Below, piece after piece: positions 37,074-47,494 of a DNA stretch of 64,000 bases (position 1 is its first letter; every line of letters starts with the position of its first letter). The position numbers and the translations under genes were made by a program. Location of the stretch: contig NZ_JALKIL010000013.1 in the NCBI RefSeq assembly GCF_023051105.1, positions 51,262 to 115,261 on the forward strand. The letters are read 5' to 3'. This stretch comes from Anaerobiospirillum sp. NML120449 (GTDB taxonomy: Bacteria > Pseudomonadota > Gammaproteobacteria > Enterobacterales > Succinivibrionaceae). A model generated the notes under the pieces. The model did no database searches and was not told the origin of the DNA. It saw only the letters and a list, made by a program, of their open reading frames with translations.

Positions 37074-38223
37074 ATATCAAAGCTCCAAAGTCAGGTTGGA
37101 CCACCAGGCATGCTCAAACCATTCCCGCCCTCTCGGCCGCCGCAATCATGACGTATTGCTGCATTTGCCAGGAACTGCCGATGTTCAGCTGCTCTTCAGC
37201 TTTGCAGACAGACCGCACGCAGAACCACGACTCTGCTGCATGATTGCAAAACGGGCGGCGCTGTAGCCCATGAGATTGACAGTAAAGCCATGCATATAAG
37301 CTGCACGTGGTCAGATTGTCAAATCAGGAGGTTCAGGATGGAATGAGGGACTCATGTAAAGGTCTTGAGTATAGGAACAAAGAGCCAGGCGATCAACACA
37401 GGGCAATATTCATATATGGGTGTATCTGCATCAGACATAAAGGCACGTTGCTGTCCGCATAAGAATTGAAGTGACCGACACCTTATGTGCTCAATGTAGT
37501 CCCGGCCTCAGAAAGTACCCTTCAGGCTCATGAGCTATCTGCAATCAAATGTCTGTACATTCATCATGGACGTAAACCATTTCCAGTTTCGTATTATTTA
37601 GTATGTCCAGTTGGACAATATGGCCGCTTTACAGATGTTGCTTTATCCGAAAAATATGCTATATGTTTATCTATGACGGTTGTGCAACGCCTTATCTGTA
37701 CGGCTGTCTTACGTTGCAGATTCACAATATGAGACAGGCTAAATGCTTGAGCAGCATCCAATATGTGATCCTGTAAGCACAGATCGAGGTACAGGAAAGC
37801 GCAGGATTCTCAACCACAGTCTGAGCCGGAGCCTTAACCGGTAGCTCAGCCGGCGCCTGAACCTGGCGTTAAGCCGGAGCCTTAACCGGGCGTTGAGCCA
37901 GTGCCTGAGTCTGGCGTTGAGCCGGTCCCTGAACCGGGCGCTGAGACGGCGCTACAGCCATGCTTTGAGCAAGATCCATAACTGGAGCTATGCTTTTTGC
38001 AGACACAGGGCTTTGTCATCAGTAACCTCTCTGACCTTAACTGAGCCATGAGCCAGCACAGTACCAGGCTGCCAGATGGCAGCTGCCTTAACCCGAATTC
38101 TTACCGTGCCTGTTTAAAACTGCCAGCAGGTACTGGTCATATTCCGCCTTACTGATATTCAGTACCAGAATTATCTGCCCCCTGATTCCGGCCGGCCCCA
38201 CCCCTTTCCACAGAGACGCTACC
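37074..38223. other. Divergent spacer before the first chemoreceptor
   Basis: 1150 bases between the leftward DnaC-like gene and the rightward receptor gene. Promoters for both should be here, but none stands out. It contains the 24-bp array 37831-37950; the rest shows no supported gene. Confidence 0.5.
37831..37950. repeat. 24-bp tandem repeats, five units
   Basis: Units such as GCCTTAACCGGGCGTTGAGC and GCCTGAACCTGGCGTTAAGC start at 37831, 37855, 37879, 37903 and 37927. Confidence 0.88.
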
Positions 38224-39813
38224 ATGCGAGATAACGGACCAGTAAACAATACCGAGCACAGATTTCCAGATGACAGCTCCGCCCGAATCATTTCCATTAC
38301 TGATCTCAATGGCATCATTACCGAAGTAAATGATACCTTTGTTGAAATCAGTGGTTTTTCCCGCGAAGAGCTCATAGGACAGCCGCACAATGTGGTCCGT
38401 CATCCGGACATGCCGACTCACGTCTTTGACATCATGTGGCAACGCCTCAAGCATGAGGAGCCATTCATGGGCATCATAAAGAACAGGACCAAGGATGGCG
38501 GCTTCTACTGGGTTAATGCCTACATTCATCCTATTGTCCAGAACGGCCAGCTGGTAGGTTATGAGTCTGTACGTACTGCTCCGGATCGTGATCAGGTAAA
38601 GCGTGCTGAGGAAATTTACAGACAGATGCGTGAAGGCAGGCAAATCAGGCCACGCATGACTGTCAATGACAGCGCTCTGATAGCGGTCTTTGTCATTGCT
38701 GCTGCCTGCTGCCTGTTCTTTCAGGGCGGCCTGTCCATCGAGAGTATTATATGCATGCTGATCATGCTGGCATGCATGCTTACTGTGACAGCCCGCCGCG
38801 CCCGTCTCTTCAGATTTATCAACCGCGTCTTTACTGACCGTTCCAGCATTCTCAACAACAGAATCTACAGCTTCTGTCGCGGCACAGACTGCAGTGCTGT
38901 TTATAACATCATGTACCACGTCAAGGCAGTAGACGGTGTTATGACTCGCGTCAGGGAGAACGCCCAGAAGCTCAAGAACATTGCTCAGCAACAGCTGGAG
39001 GATCAGAATGCCAGCATGAAGCAGCTTGATGAACGCTCCCACTTCACAAGTGAGATCATGGCCGATCTGCATGACATTTCCGAAGAAATCTCCAGCATGA
39101 TAGGTGATGTAACCCGAAGCTCATCAGAGGCTGCCCACAGTGCCAGAGAGATTTCTGACATGGTAGGAAGTGGTATGAACATGTCTGTTCAGACCATGGA
39201 TACCATCAACCATCTGCGAGATTTGACCTCACGCAGCAGCGAAATGATTAACGATCTGGCTTCCCGCGTTGATGATATCGACAAAGCCTCTGAGCTCATC
39301 AAAGGCATTGCAGCGCAGACTAATCTGCTTGCCCTTAACGCATCCATTGAGGCCGCCCGCGCAGGTGATGCCGGCCGTGGATTTGCTGTAGTAGCCGATG
39401 AGGTACGCTCCCTCTCCCTGCGAACTGAAACCACTACTGTTCAGATTAAGGAGCTGATTCAGCGCTTTGAAGCTACAGCACACAGCGCCGTATCCCTATC
39501 AGAGGAGGGCCTTAACAACGTCAATAGCGGTGTTGAGCAGATTGAGCAGACCAGCTCCCAACTAAATGAAATCCAGGAGCACATTAAACACATAACCCAG
39601 CTTGCCGGAACTATGCACGACTCAGTCAGAGAGCACAGTTCTACTGCCTCTGAGGTAGGCAAGAAGATTGAGCATATCCTGGCCATCAATGATGAAAACT
39701 CAAGCTCTGCAACCAGCAGCCTCAATCAGACAGCCGTTATTACCAGCATGTCAACTGAGCTAAGCAGCATGATTGATCGCTTCAGCCGCGAGAGCCGCAC
39801 CGGCCACAACTAA
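38224..39813 (+). CDS. Aer-like PAS chemoreceptor 1
   Basis: 529 aa. Residues about 20-115 are a PAS domain close to Aer ([24 protein letters not shown], then [12 protein letters not shown]), the type that binds FAD and senses redox or oxygen. A hydrophobic stretch at about 155-190 ([28 protein letters not shown]) anchors it. The signalling domain has the methyl-accepting hairpin tip [36 protein letters not shown]. No periplasmic ligand domain and no C-terminal NWETF tether are present. It is the first gene on the plus strand after the locus. GAGA is a weak ribosome site. It is a paralogue of the gene at 42,131. Confidence 0.93.
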   Translation: MRDNGPVNNTEHRFPDDSSARIISITDLNGIITEVNDTFVEISGFSREELIGQPHNVVRHPDMPTHVFDIMWQRLKHEEPFMGIIKNRTKDGGFYWVNAYIHPIVQNGQLVGYESVRTAPDRDQVKRAEEIYRQMREGRQIRPRMTVNDSALIAVFVIAAACCLFFQGGLSIESIICMLIMLACMLTVTARRARLFRFINRVFTDRSSILNNRIYSFCRGTDCSAVYNIMYHVKAVDGVMTRVRENAQKLKNIAQQQLEDQNASMKQLDERSHFTSEIMADLHDISEEISSMIGDVTRSSSEAAHSAREISDMVGSGMNMSVQTMDTINHLRDLTSRSSEMINDLASRVDDIDKASELIKGIAAQTNLLALNASIEAARAGDAGRGFAVVADEVRSLSLRTETTTVQIKELIQRFEATAHSAVSLSEEGLNNVNSGVEQIEQTSSQLNEIQEHIKHITQLAGTMHDSVREHSSTASEVGKKIEHILAINDENSSSATSSLNQTAVITSMSTELSSMIDRFSRESRTGHN

Positions 39814-40080
39814 GTCCTGTTAAAGCTGTCTTGCCACAGCCCGGCTGCCGGCCGGGCCGTACCAGCTCCCTTTCTTGATGGCCAATCCTGGCCGGGCAGT
39901 ACCTGTCCCATGCCAAATGACTATTGATGGCAGGGATGTGCACGTCCCCATCATGCCTGCCCACATCCATCCCGCTCCACTCAGGGGCTGTCATGCCCGG
40001 CAATCGCTCCAGGCTCCCCAGTAATGTAATTGCCCGCTTTTTCTTTCCCTGCACCTGCTCTCTGGTACTTTCCTTACACG

Positions 40081-40243
40081 ACCTTTACCAGCCTCGTCTA
40101 ACCAGCCGGCCCAACCTCCACCAGCATCGTCTCATCGGTCGCCAGACCTTTACCAGCCACTTCTCACCAGCCGGCCCAACCTTTACCAGCCTCGTCTAAG
40201 CAGTAGGCCCGACCTTTACCAGCCGCGTCTCATCGGTCGCTCG
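40081..40243. repeat. 32-33 bp tandem repeats, five units
   Basis: Units begin ACCTTTACCAGC or ACCTCCACCAGC at 40081, 40114, 40146, 40179 and 40212. The plus strand is C-rich and G-poor, downstream of the first receptor gene. Confidence 0.85.
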
Positions 40244-41386
40244 ACCTTCGCGTGTGTACAATTCTCATCTTTCACTTCAGGTCACAATCACCGCGATCTG
40301 GGGTACTGCCGGGATAACCTCTCAAGTCCTACAATAGAACCATTTTGCAGATATACAGGCTATTTTGGCTCCATGATTCACCTTGTATGTGAGCTAAGCC
40401 ATTAATAAAATAACTACCTGAGCCTGGATCCCAGTTTTCATAATAAACAAAACGTCATGTTTATCTGATTTAGCTACCATTTTTGCAGTATAGAACGACA
40501 ATAATACATGTGATAATGTGTCTGTTTTCCCCTCTGTCGTGCATGCGGTTGTGTAATCAGGTGCCCTGATGGAGCTTGCTTCAATGCCTCCTCTTCATGA
40601 GGCATCAGTACATGCCATGGCAATGTGATGTCCTGGAGCGATGTTACTGCTATTGAGCTATGAGGAAATTTCTGGGCGTGTTGTGCACATGCACGTAAAT
40701 CAGCCCGTACAAAGCATAAAGTCCAGAATTTTCCCATTTTAATTCAGGGACACCGAGGCAAGCTTATTAAATAAAAAGGTACTTTCCTGGCGTATATCTG
40801 CACTTTTGATTGCATTGACAATTGTCTGTTTATTAATTTAGCACTACATGGTTCATGTCATCATGATCCTGCGCAAACGTTTGAGCAATTGATGGGCTAG
40901 TGCCATTTCATTGTGTGATCTGTGTAAGTTTTTCAGTAAAAGGTCTGTCAATGTGATGATAAGATTTATCAAAATTTGCGCATGAATCAAGCCTGATTTT
41001 ATGCCGGATAAAGCCATATTATAGATATTCAGCAATACAGAAGATAATGTACTTTTTATCCCATAATGTATACAAGATACATATATAGCTATGCCGGGGC
41101 GCCCTTTCATAGATACATATCGCACAGTTATGCAATCAGGCTCAGGTATAGACATATGCATTATCAAGTGTTTTTGATCTTGTTTATACATTTATATATC
41201 GTTGTATATAGCATAATTTTCGCCTAATCTTTGGGTCATACCATGACTCTGGCAACCATTTAGGCGCATTGATATGTTTAAGTATATGCACAGTTTATTA
41301 GCATGTGAGGACCATGCATACACATATGCCTGGAACCGCAGCTTATTGCAGACTTAAGCCCTGATAGCAGGCACTGCTCAGGGTCC

Positions 41387-41502
41387 AGATGCAGCCGCTG
41401 ACGTCAGTCATAGCCCCTGGATGCAAGATGCAGCCGCTGACGTCAGTCATAGCCCCGGATGCAAGATGCAGCTGCTGACTTAGGTCACAGCCCCGCATGC
41501 CA
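41387..41502. repeat. 38-39 bp tandem repeats, three units
   Basis: AGATGCAGC(C/T)GCTGAC starts at 41387, 41426 and 41464; each unit ends in AGCCCC and GATGCA-type sequence. Confidence 0.85.
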
Positions 41503-42130
41503 TGTGCACCTGTATGCCAGGATGTCAAACCAGTCAATCATAAGTTACCTCTGACTTTTGCGCCGCTGCAGAAATTAGTTCGGCACCTTGTAAATATCAT
41601 CTTGACACGATGAATCTGACTCAGCAGAAACAGTAATTTGCCGCCATCTCAAGTCAGGATGACATGTCTGTATCAGAAGCAATTCAGCCTGAAGCATTAG
41701 TCTCAGCCATTGCTGGGTCCGGGCAATGGCAGACAACGACTTTTGACTGATACCAAACTGACCAGAAATGTAAGGCACATCATTGACGATCAAACATCAT
41801 AAGGTGGAGCCAGTCTCAGACCGGATCGTCCCTTCTTAATGACAGTAAGCATGTGCTGACCGTTGCTCCTTGTACAAAGAGCCATGACATGGCCGGAACG
41901 AAATATGTGCTCACCACTGCCAGAAATAACTCAGCCATTAACTGCAATCAGTCTCAATACCATTAACCTCGGACCCCAACAGCTCCCTGGTGCATCAAGG
42001 CTCCCCGAGCTTTCTACGCTGTCTCTCATGTCCTTATTAGTGCCGACCATGACAGCTTGTTCTGATATTTTGCAGTAGCTGTCTGCGCCGCCTGATAAGA
42101 GCATTACCGGGCCAACAAAGAGATATAACC

Positions 42131-43714
42131 ATGAGAATGAATGTACCTGTCACCGACGTTGAGCATCAGTTTCCCAGCGATCCTGCAGCCAGAATCATTT
42201 CTGTTACTGATCTTGAGGGCAATATAACCGAGGTCAACGATACTTTCTGTGAGGTCAGCGGCTACAGCCGTGAGGAACTGCTGGGTCAGCCCCATAACAT
42301 AGTGCGCCATCCTGAGATGCCTCCTCAGGTATTCACAGCAATGTGGAACAGCCTGAAAATCATGAAGCCTTTCATGTGCGTACTCAAAAACAGATCCAAA
42401 GACGGCGGATACTACTGGGTTAATGCCTTTATTCATCCTATTGTTCAGAATGAAAAGATGGTGGGGTATGAGTCTATCCGCACCAAGGCTACCCCAGCGC
42501 AAATTAAACGTGCTGAGCAGGTATACAGGCAGATGCGTGAGGGCAAGCGTATCAAACGCCGCTTCTCAATTTCTGACAATATCCTTATGTTCATATTCCT
42601 GATCGCTATTGCCTGTGAATTCTTCTTCAACAATATTTATGTCAGCGCCGGCTGTTATGCCCTGATGTTCCTCATTGTCTGGAAGATAAGTCAGCGCCGT
42701 GCCTCAATTTTCCGCTTCCTGGATCGCGTATTCACGAACCACTCGAATGTGATTAACAGCGCTATCTTTACTTATCGCGGCGGTAAGGAAGGTCAGGCTG
42801 TTTACAACGTTATGTATCACCTCAAGTCGGTGGACGGCGTTATTACCCGTGTCAAGGAAAATGCCGCAAAACTCAATGCTCTGGCCCAGCAGCAGCTTAA
42901 TCATCAGTCAGCCAGCCTTAAGGAGCTCGATGAGCGTGCCCGCTTTACTACCGAGCTTATGGACGAACTGCGTCAGATTGCTGATGACATTACAGTTATG
43001 ATCGATGATGTCACCAGCAGTTCAAGGCAGGCGGCCACCAGCACTCTTAAAATCTCTGAGATGGTAAACACAGGCAAGAGCGTATCAGCCAGGACCATGG
43101 ACACTATCAACGATCTCAGAGATGTAACCTCAAATACCCGCGAGATGATTAACGATCTGGCTGCTCGCGTTGATGATATCGAAAAAGCATCAGAACTCAT
43201 CAAGGGTATTGCCGCCCAGACAAATCTGCTGGCCCTCAATGCCTCCATTGAAGCCGCCCGCGCCGGTGAGGCCGGTCGTGGCTTTGCAGTAGTAGCCGAT
43301 GAGGTACGTTCCCTTTCACTGAGCACCGAATCAACTACAGTTCAGATTCAGGAGCTGATTCAGCGCTTCAAGGTAACAGCTCGCAATGCCGTATCCATGG
43401 CTGAAAAGGGCTATAACAATGTAACCGAGGGAGTAGCTCAGGTAGAGCATACCAATGAAAAGCTCAATGAAATCCAGCAAAGCGTGGATAACATTGCAGC
43501 CCTTGCCAACAGCATGGCTCACAGCGTCAATGATCACTCATCAACGGCTGCTCAGGTAGCCATCAAGGTGCAGCATATCCTTGCCATGAATGAGGAGAAC
43601 TCACAGTCTGCCACTACCAACCTTAACCAGACTGCCATCTTCACCAGCATGTCCAGCGAGATGAGCAGCATGATGATTCGCTTCAGCAAGAAGAACGAAG
43701 GCCACCTGCGCTAA
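42131..43714 (+). CDS. Aer-like PAS chemoreceptor 2
   Basis: 527 aa and similar to the preceding receptor along its whole length. PAS core [24 protein letters not shown] and [12 protein letters not shown], a hydrophobic hairpin at about 155-185 ([26 protein letters not shown]), and the tip [36 protein letters not shown]. Divergence is greatest in the membrane part, the adaptation helices and the PAS N-terminus, so the two copies may sense different ranges. AAAGAGA lies 8 bases before the ATG. Unlike the Vibrio-type arrangement, receptors here lie next to the core che locus. Confidence 0.93.
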   Translation: MRMNVPVTDVEHQFPSDPAARIISVTDLEGNITEVNDTFCEVSGYSREELLGQPHNIVRHPEMPPQVFTAMWNSLKIMKPFMCVLKNRSKDGGYYWVNAFIHPIVQNEKMVGYESIRTKATPAQIKRAEQVYRQMREGKRIKRRFSISDNILMFIFLIAIACEFFFNNIYVSAGCYALMFLIVWKISQRRASIFRFLDRVFTNHSNVINSAIFTYRGGKEGQAVYNVMYHLKSVDGVITRVKENAAKLNALAQQQLNHQSASLKELDERARFTTELMDELRQIADDITVMIDDVTSSSRQAATSTLKISEMVNTGKSVSARTMDTINDLRDVTSNTREMINDLAARVDDIEKASELIKGIAAQTNLLALNASIEAARAGEAGRGFAVVADEVRSLSLSTESTTVQIQELIQRFKVTARNAVSMAEKGYNNVTEGVAQVEHTNEKLNEIQQSVDNIAALANSMAHSVNDHSSTAAQVAIKVQHILAMNEENSQSATTNLNQTAIFTSMSSEMSSMMIRFSKKNEGHLR

Positions 43715-44012
43715 CCATCACGGCACGCCATGGCCAGGCCTCATGGCCATACCGCCATGGCGCCCCCTTTCAGATGCAGTCCTCCCCTGCCAGACCCGGC
43801 CCCAGTGGCCAATGGCCAGGTCATGCTCATCATCACGTGGCTCATGGCCAGGTCATGCCATGCAGCCCGTGGCCCCGGGTCAGGCCCCGCTCATTGCAGC
43901 TGCAAGAAAAAAGAGAGTCCTCCTAATGGGGGACTCTCTTTTTTCCAGGGCGCTGCACAGGGTGTATCGGCCGGTTCTTACTGCAGCACCTGCCGTACGG
44001 GCGAACGAGGCG
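43715..44012. other. Convergent spacer with CATGGCC-rich palindromes
   Basis: 298 bases between convergent genes. Several overlapping CCATGGCC and TCATGGCC palindromes crowd 43725-43870; a terminator follows at 43907-43944. Confidence 0.5.
43907..43944. terminator. Bidirectional terminator
   Basis: AAAAAGAGAGTCC / GGACTCTCTTTTT forms a 13-bp stem with A and T runs between convergent genes. Confidence 0.93.
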
Positions 44013-45914
44013 CTACTTGCCTGTCAGGCTGTTGAGGTACAGGGCACCAATTGCAGCCAGAATGAGCAGAGTTCCAATGGTCAGGCCACGCACGCTCACT
44101 GGTGGCGGCAGGCGCTTTACCTGGCGCATGGTGATTTCAATGAGAGTGGCGGTGTTAGGCGAAATTGAGTAGGCCTGATAGCGGTTGAGAATATCGATAA
44201 AGTCGCTGCGATAACGGGTAAGCTTGCGCTTGAAGTAATCGGCACGGCGCTTTTCCTTGAGAATGCGCTCCTTTTCCTTTTCTGCAAGCTTCTTCTTTTC
44301 CTCCCGGGTCAGCTTCTGCTTGACCTCACTGTCGCCATCAGGCTGGCCACTGGTTACAGGAACAGGCAGATTACGGCTTGCACGCTCGCTGTAATAAGTA
44401 TCTGGCGGTCCGCCATTCTGACCGACATTCTGGCCATTGTCCTGACCATCAGGGCCCATGTCATCACCATCACCAAGACCGTAGCCTACACGGGTATCGT
44501 CACTGCGCAGGTCGGTATAGTTGATGTTCAGATGATTGGACTTGACCTTGTAAGGGTGCTTGAGAGCAAGGTTAACCAGCACCAGCATGAAGCTTACGTT
44601 ATAACGGACAATCATGTCCTGCAGATGCAGACTGCAGTCAATGTAGCTGCCCTTAAGGCCCAGCTTCATGGAGAACTGCTCAATAACTCGACGTGATGCC
44701 TTGTTGAACTCATAGAAATTGTTGATGAGATTGGCATCATCACTGAGCATGTAGTACTTCTCAAAGTTGGAAGCTACAGCATGGTAAAAAGGCAGGGAGT
44801 CATCAATGCGTCGCAGTGAGGCAATGAAGTAATCAAGATCATCAGACTTGAGGCGGAAGTACAGACGCTCAAGCTTGGCAATCATGCTGCGCAGCTGCTG
44901 GGAAATACCTGAATTGAACTGACGGCCCAGCTCGATGGCATACAGATGCAGAGCATAGTGCACTACTGAGATGAGATTGTAGATGTAATCTAGGTACAGG
45001 GAACGCTCACGGGCCTCTGAACAGCGCTGACGGAAAGCCTCCATAAGGGAGTTGTTCACCGCGAGGAAGCGTGTGATTTCATCGAGCACCATCTGAGCTG
45101 CAGGATTTGGATTGAGCTCCACTTCAAGGAAGTCATCCTCAATACCGGCCTCCTGATTGATGTCAGCAATACGGTCGATGAGATTGTTAAGGGCATCATT
45201 GAGGTGACGGTCAAAACTGCCAGCCTGCTTTTTGAGGTTGATAGCATCGACCATGCGTGAGCGCACCGGATCATTGACCAGACGGGTACGGCTGGCCTGA
45301 GCCTCCTTATTGGCAATACCGTGACCAGCACCTGCAAAGGAGCGCTCATCGGAGTTGTCGTCACGCTCCTTGCGCTCTTTTTCATGTTGAAGGGCATCGA
45401 GCACACGGCTTAAGACGAAAGCTCCCTTAATCTTGAACTTGTCGCCAATAATGGCATGTACAAATGCCTGGGTCATTTCCTCATCGTTGAGGCAGCGGCT
45501 GTACAGGGTTGCAGCATCATCAAAGCGATCCTCAATCAAAGCCAGTACGGCCAGATTGATATAGGAAGAAAAGCTCTGCTGGCTCTGCAGGATTTTGATG
45601 GCTTTTTCACGCTGCCCATGAGCCAGATAGTAAATGGCTGCATGATCGTGCTTGCTGGTATCAACAAACCAGAAAATAGAGTAGTAAATACGGCCACGGG
45701 CAGAGAGCAGCTGGGTCTTGGCCTGGTCAAGACGACGCGGAGTACGAAGCGGCGGCTTCATCATGGTCTTCATATCCAGAGCCAGATTGATATCTTTGCC
45801 CTTGAGACTCTCACTCATCATCTTCTTGTAATTTGATGAGATGATCCTGCCCGGGATCTGAGTGGTCACACCAAGGACACGGTAAGGATTATCCTGTACT
45901 AAAGATATAGTCAT
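44013..45914 (-). CDS. Tail-anchored protein with J-domain-like start and helical repeats
   Basis: 633 aa, not recognised as a named family. The first residues MTISLVQDNPYRVLGV resemble the opening of J-domains and similar co-chaperone modules (NPYRVLGV), but no HPD is evident. Residues about 85-170 look TPR-like (KAIKILQSQQSFSSYINLAVL, RFDDAATLYSRCL). A long helical middle follows, then a disordered Gly/Asp/Asn-rich stretch near 480-530 and a Lys/Glu-rich coiled coil. The last 22 residues before the end are hydrophobic (TIGTLLILAAIGALYL), giving a C-terminal membrane anchor. ATG 45914 is chosen at the conserved-looking start with GGACAG upstream; a longer frame to 45992 lacks support. Confidence 0.7.
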   Translation of the reverse strand: MTISLVQDNPYRVLGVTTQIPGRIISSNYKKMMSESLKGKDINLALDMKTMMKPPLRTPRRLDQAKTQLLSARGRIYYSIFWFVDTSKHDHAAIYYLAHGQREKAIKILQSQQSFSSYINLAVLALIEDRFDDAATLYSRCLNDEEMTQAFVHAIIGDKFKIKGAFVLSRVLDALQHEKERKERDDNSDERSFAGAGHGIANKEAQASRTRLVNDPVRSRMVDAINLKKQAGSFDRHLNDALNNLIDRIADINQEAGIEDDFLEVELNPNPAAQMVLDEITRFLAVNNSLMEAFRQRCSEARERSLYLDYIYNLISVVHYALHLYAIELGRQFNSGISQQLRSMIAKLERLYFRLKSDDLDYFIASLRRIDDSLPFYHAVASNFEKYYMLSDDANLINNFYEFNKASRRVIEQFSMKLGLKGSYIDCSLHLQDMIVRYNVSFMLVLVNLALKHPYKVKSNHLNINYTDLRSDDTRVGYGLGDGDDMGPDGQDNGQNVGQNGGPPDTYYSERASRNLPVPVTSGQPDGDSEVKQKLTREEKKKLAEKEKERILKEKRRADYFKRKLTRYRSDFIDILNRYQAYSISPNTATLIEITMRQVKRLPPPVSVRGLTIGTLLILAAIGALYLNSLTGK

Positions 45915-46147
45915 TTCAGCTGTCCAAAACTGCTCATCAGCGCTGTCTGTGTATGCGCCTGTCCATCCAAAATCTGCATCAGCCCACCACAATGCACGTA
46001 CTCAGCGGCCCTGGGGCTTCAAGTCATACTGCCCTGCAGGCCTCCGGCCTTGCGGCCCTGACCCGAAAGCTGATTGCTAATACAGTCACCTGGCCAGCCG
46101 ACAGCATAAGGTCTCAGCTGAAGGGCTGGGCGGTGTAGCAGTGCCTG

Positions 46148-46312
46148 TTATGCAGTAAAGACTGAAATTATAACAAGATCCATACCAGGTAAGTTACGAG
46201 GCAGCACATGCGGCCATCGCACAGTCTCAGGCACATAAAGCTCATAAACTGCAGCACCTTCCCAGTCATAAGACAGATTCACTGGCATAAAGCGGCCCGC
46301 AGTTTCTGTCAT
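46148..46312 (-). CDS. Possible small protein or gene remnant
   Basis: 54 codons from ATG 46312, or 79 from a TTG at 46387. The residue mix looks protein-like (TAGRFMPVNLSYDWEGAAVY, YVPETVRWPHVLPRN), unlike the false frames around it. There is no ribosome site, and the longer form would overlap the tRNA promoter. It may be a remnant of a longer gene. Confidence 0.25.
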   Translation of the reverse strand: MTETAGRFMPVNLSYDWEGAAVYELYVPETVRWPHVLPRNLPGMDLVIISVFTA

Positions 46313-46381
46313 AATTTCATAAGGGCATGCACTGAAATTAACCGGCCCTGAATATTTTTTGGACGTACGGCCCGTCAGGGC

Positions 46382-46410
46382 TTGCAAGGGGTAATCATAA
46401 TCACTATAAT
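46382..46410 (+). promoter_or_regulatory. Sigma-70 promoter of tRNA-Val
   Basis: TTGCAA (46382-46387), a 17-base gap and a perfect TATAAT (46405-46410), 14 bases before the tRNA. Confidence 0.85.
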
Positions 46411-46424
46411 GTGCCTCACCGAAT

Positions 46425-46502
46425 GGATGCTTAGCTCAGTCTGGTTAGAGCATCTGCCTTACAAGCAGAGGGTCATAGGTTCGAGTCCTATAGCATCCAC
46501 CA
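46425..46502 (+). tRNA. tRNA-Val (anticodon UAC)
   Basis: Acceptor arms GGATGCT / AGCATCC pair perfectly. The D arm starts TAGCTCAG. The anticodon stem-loop TCTGC-CTTACAA-GCAGA reads UAC, decoding GUA. The T arm contains GGTTCGAGTCC. CCA is encoded at 46500-46502. It has its own promoter and a terminator right behind, so it is a single-gene unit. Confidence 0.97.
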
Positions 46503-46505
46503 TCA

Positions 46506-46530
46506 AGCCCACTTATGTGGGTTTTGTCGT
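46506..46530 (+). terminator. Intrinsic terminator after tRNA-Val
   Basis: GCCCAC / GTGGGT with loop TTAT, then TTTGTCGTTTTT. It starts four bases after the CCA end. Confidence 0.8.
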
Positions 46531-46635
46531 TTTTATACCCCCTGTTTTCCCTCCCCACCTAACTCCCACCTAACTCCCATCCTTTACTCTTCCTTTTCTC
46601 TACCTCTTCTCTCCATTCACTTCCCAACCCCTGTC
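46531..46635 (+). promoter_or_regulatory. C-rich, G-poor tract (possible Rho-utilisation site)
   Basis: About 105 bases of almost pure C/T with a few A and only about three G, including CCACCTAACTCC repeats. RNA of this type is what Rho loads on. It follows the tRNA terminator and faces the oppositely oriented flagellin. It is also a polypurine-polypyrimidine tract. Confidence 0.45.
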
Positions 46636-46791
46636 CCAGCTCGTTATCTGCTGTCATTCCACAGCTCTTAGTTAACCTCATCCTGCTCCTACTCCAGCAA
46701 AGCAATCCTTTGCGCAACACTATTTAAACGTCCGTTTAAGCCCATGAACTGACTAAGCGGCAGTCCAGCTCAAATCAGGAACCCTGAATAC

Positions 46792-46829
46792 AAAAAAGCC
46801 CCCTGATCCATACAATCAGAGGGCTCTTG
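46792..46829 (-). terminator. Flagellin terminator
   Basis: GAGCCCTCTGAT / ATCAGGGGGCTTTTTT on the minus strand with loop TGTATGG; 48 bases past the flagellin stop. Confidence 0.85.
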
Positions 46830-46876
46830 ATAAAGATTGAGTTTGACAGCCAGAAGATGACTGGCAAACTATGCTG

Positions 46877-47080
46877 TTAGCCTAACAGGGACAGACCAAG
46901 CTGAGGACGGGTATTAGCCTGCATCAGCATGGATGAGGCAGCCTGCTGAATAATAGACTGCTGGGACAGGTTTGCAGACTCTTCGGCAAAGTCTGCGTCG
47001 CGAATTCTGCTGCGGGCATCAGCCTGGTTGGCAGAAACATTAGCCTGGTTGCGTATGGAAGACTCCAGGCGGTTCTGGAT
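46877..47080 (-). pseudogene. Flagellin gene, 3' part (interrupted by insertion element)
   Basis: 67 codons plus stop. It encodes the C-terminal D0/D1 helices of flagellin: IQNRLESSIRNQANVSANQ, SRIRDADFAEESANLSQQ and the hydrophobic end MLMQANTRPQLGLSLLG. It begins exactly at the target duplication (IQN), directly at the left end of the insertion element. The element end supplies an ATG but no ribosome site, so expression is unlikely. Joined to the 5' part after removing the element and one duplication, it gives a 311-aa flagellin. Confidence 0.95.
47072..47080. repeat. Target-site duplication, left copy
   Basis: GTTCTGGAT, identical to 50831-50839. On the flagellin strand it reads ATCCAGAAC (Ile-Gln-Asn). 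Confidence 0.92.
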
Positions 47081-47093
47081 CATGGCCGCGCAA
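47081..47093. repeat. Left terminal inverted repeat
   Basis: CATGGCCGCGCAA, a perfect match to the complement of 50818-50830; similarity stops after 13 bases. Confidence 0.92.
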
Positions 47094-47122
47094 GGTAGCT
47101 GCTTTATATTCGTAATAATCGA

Positions 47123-47142
47123 AGCCTCTTGGGCTTTTTTTT
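47123..47142 (+). terminator. Terminator inside the left end of the element
   Basis: AGCC-tcttg-GGCT followed by eight T. It faces rightward and so stops transcripts entering the element from the left. Confidence 0.6.
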
Positions 47143-47438
47143 AGGAGGTGTTGTTGTATCTAGTTACCCTAAATCAGGGAAGGGTAGCTATATGGTGACT
47201 TTCTCCCAAAATGTATCGATCTCAGGTTGAGTTTTAATGAAAGTAACCTTTTTGGTGCAACGATATATTGAAAACAATGAATGTTACAAATGATGGCTAT
47301 AGACGGTCTATGCAAATAAAAAGTGTCACAACAAATGGTACTTGCAAGGTGTATGACAGGGCCTAATCCAGGAGGGCTGGGGAAATTTTTCCATTCTCCT
47401 ATATATTTATATATGTCGATATATTTGGGTAAAAAATA

Positions 47439-47447
47439 TGATAGAAT
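47439..47447 (+). promoter_or_regulatory. Extended -10 promoter of the transposase
   Basis: TGATAGAAT fits TGN-TATAAT with one mismatch and lies about 48 bases before the transposase ATG, after the A-rich GGTAAAAAATA. No good -35 is seen, typical of extended -10 promoters. Confidence 0.5.
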
Positions 47448-47494
47448 AGGGGACTCGAATTCTTCTTATTTAACAATCAAGGAGACCCCACATT

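Larger units (their letters stand above)
39814..42130. other. Spacer between the two chemoreceptors
   Basis: 2317 bases. It holds a 33-bp array (40081-40243) and a 38-39 bp array (41387-41502). 40,250-41,340 is AT-rich; two minus-strand frames there (40,474-40,737 and 40,853-41,191) lack ribosome sites and domains and are not called. The stretch could be a degenerate accessory insertion. Confidence 0.45.
45915..46424. other. Spacer upstream of tRNA-Val
   Basis: 510 bases containing one weak small frame (46148-46312) and the tRNA promoter (46382-46410). Confidence 0.5.
47094..47494. other. Leader region of the insertion element
   Basis: 401 bases between the left repeat and the transposase: a terminator (47123-47142), an unassigned AT-rich stretch, and the transposase promoter and ribosome site. 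Short frames here are not supported. Confidence 0.6.

Noticed and set aside
38149..39072. 307-codon minus-strand frame opposite the first chemoreceptor
   Set aside because: Antisense to conserved PAS and membrane coding; no ribosome site or domain.
40474..41191. Two small minus-strand frames in the AT-rich part between the receptors
   Set aside because: Neither has a ribosome site, recognised domain or convincing composition; possibly decayed genes but not supportable.
42095..42105. GCCTGATAA as a sigma-28 -10 element for the second receptor
   Set aside because: It has one extra base compared with GCCGATAA and no TAAA-like -35 at the right distance.
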